NCBI GenBank assembly: GCA_030266985.1
Contig: JAJDJB010000013.1
Coordinates: 1 to 39,369 of the forward strand
Direction of reading: 5' to 3'
Length of the DNA: 39,369 nt
DNA from: Synergistaceae bacterium OttesenSCG-928-D05
Lineage (GTDB): Bacteria > Synergistota > Synergistia > Synergistales > Synergistaceae
Shown: in pieces, positions 39,185-39,369 of the stretch
Numbering within the stretch: position 1 is the first letter of the stretch
How the letters are laid out: each line of letters starts with the position of its first letter
Notes under the pieces: model-generated
What the model saw: the letters and a program-made list of their open reading frames with translations, nothing else
Database searches by the model: none
What the model was told of the DNA's origin: nothing
Program-made: the position numbers and the translations under genes

Positions 39185-39213
39185 AAGATACCATACCTTC
39201 GTCTAAATTGCAA
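39185..39213 (-). promoter_or_regulatory. promoter of the trp leader, TTGCAA-17-TATCTT
   Basis: On the minus strand TTGCAA (39208-39213) and TATCTT (39185-39190) are 17 nt apart. Transcription would start about 30 nt before the leader peptide ATG. It lies directly behind the stop codon of the slipin gene. Confidence 0.55.
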
Positions 39214-39222
39214 GACCGGGCG

Positions 39223-39369
39223 TTATTCGCTTTTTTGAATTTTCTCTAAAAAGGGCTTAATGACGTCCATCGGGAGCGGGAAAATGGTCGTGGAATTTTT
39301 GTCGCCCGCGATTTCTTTCAACGTCTGCATGTAGCGAAGCTGCAGCGTAATCGGCGAACGCGCCATCGT
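39223..39369 (-). CDS. slipin / SPFH (band 7) family protein, C-terminal part
   Basis: The gene runs off the window; the last 48 residues are present. SPITLQLRYMQTLKEIAGDK, then NSTTIFPLPMDVIKPFLEKI, is the typical end of bacterial slipins (stomatin-like membrane scaffold proteins), where the LQLRYLQT and FPLP segments are conserved. The bulk, including the membrane hairpin and SPFH domain, lies beyond the edge. No terminator is seen before the trp promoter. Confidence 0.85.
   Translation of the reverse strand, partial: TMARSPITLQLRYMQTLKEIAGDKNSTTIFPLPMDVIKPFLEKIQKSE

Noticed and set aside
1-39369. CRISPR arrays, tRNA/rRNA genes, insertion sequences, prophage genes
   Set aside because: None were seen. 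The 36-bp-spaced repeats at 38805-38922 are palindromes with only three copies and no variable spacers, so they are not a CRISPR array.

Overview
This 39.4 kb window is chromosomal DNA of an anaerobic, amino-acid-fermenting, double-membraned bacterium, most likely a member of the Synergistota (Synergistaceae). Two observations point there. The surface protein at 544-2838 ends in a Ser-Ser-Cys-Asn-Ala-Gly motif, a hydrophobic helix and a basic tail, which matches my memory of the Synergist-CTERM sorting signal. A FadL-type outer-membrane beta-barrel (17747-19009) shows that the cell has an outer membrane. The gene content fits: threonine, serine, glutamine, methylarginine and dipeptide catabolism, many secondary transporters, and no rRNA, tRNA, CRISPR array or insertion sequence that I could see.

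Layout. 1-3.2 kb: a secreted, sorted repeat protein with a long leader. 3.2-6.7 kb: a GntR/FadR regulator, an MFS carrier and a two-subunit fumarase/tartrate dehydratase. The beta-subunit gene is truncated and abuts a truncated ketopantoate-reductase gene on the other strand, which looks like a deletion scar. 6.8-8.65 kb: a sodium:solute symporter with a 31-residue partner protein, preceded by a tyrosine-codon leader peptide and an intrinsic terminator (attenuator). 8.7-11.75 kb: YjbQ and an Lrp-type regulator, divergent from dimethylargininase, then an aminotransferase. 11.9-17.2 kb: ATP-type PEP carboxykinase; then a promoter, a leader terminator, a dipeptide epimerase, an ion-transporter-superfamily permease and a class-A beta-lactamase-fold hydrolase that lacks a signal peptide. 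17.3-20.7 kb: a DUF3870 protein, FadL plus a three-cysteine Rrf2 regulator, and an unrecognised 324-residue protein. 20.8-24.3 kb: single-chain iron-sulfur serine dehydratase divergent from an orphan EIIC-like permease, and a methyltransferase. 24.4-27 kb: a His-rich gene remnant and the threonine-to-glycine pathway tdh-kbl. 27-31 kb: a permease with an M20 amidohydrolase, then yqeC with a MobA-like nucleotidyltransferase. 31-34.5 kb: glutaminase, an NCS2 permease and a class-I amidotransferase-like hydrolase. 34.5-37.4 kb: zur-znuACB zinc uptake. 37.5-39.2 kb: trpB behind a tryptophan leader peptide with four Trp codons, two terminators and a set of 36-bp-spaced palindromes. The window ends in the 3' part of a slipin gene.

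How it works together. Amino acids and small peptides are imported and broken down to pyruvate, acetyl-CoA, glycine, glutamate and ammonia, and PEP carboxykinase links C4 and C3 metabolism. Control appears to rest heavily on RNA: two peptide-leader attenuators (Tyr and Trp) and at least one other leader terminator lie here. There are also divergent-promoter palindromes for Lrp, Rrf2 and Zur. All assignments come from reading translated sequence and family motifs by eye; no database search was run.
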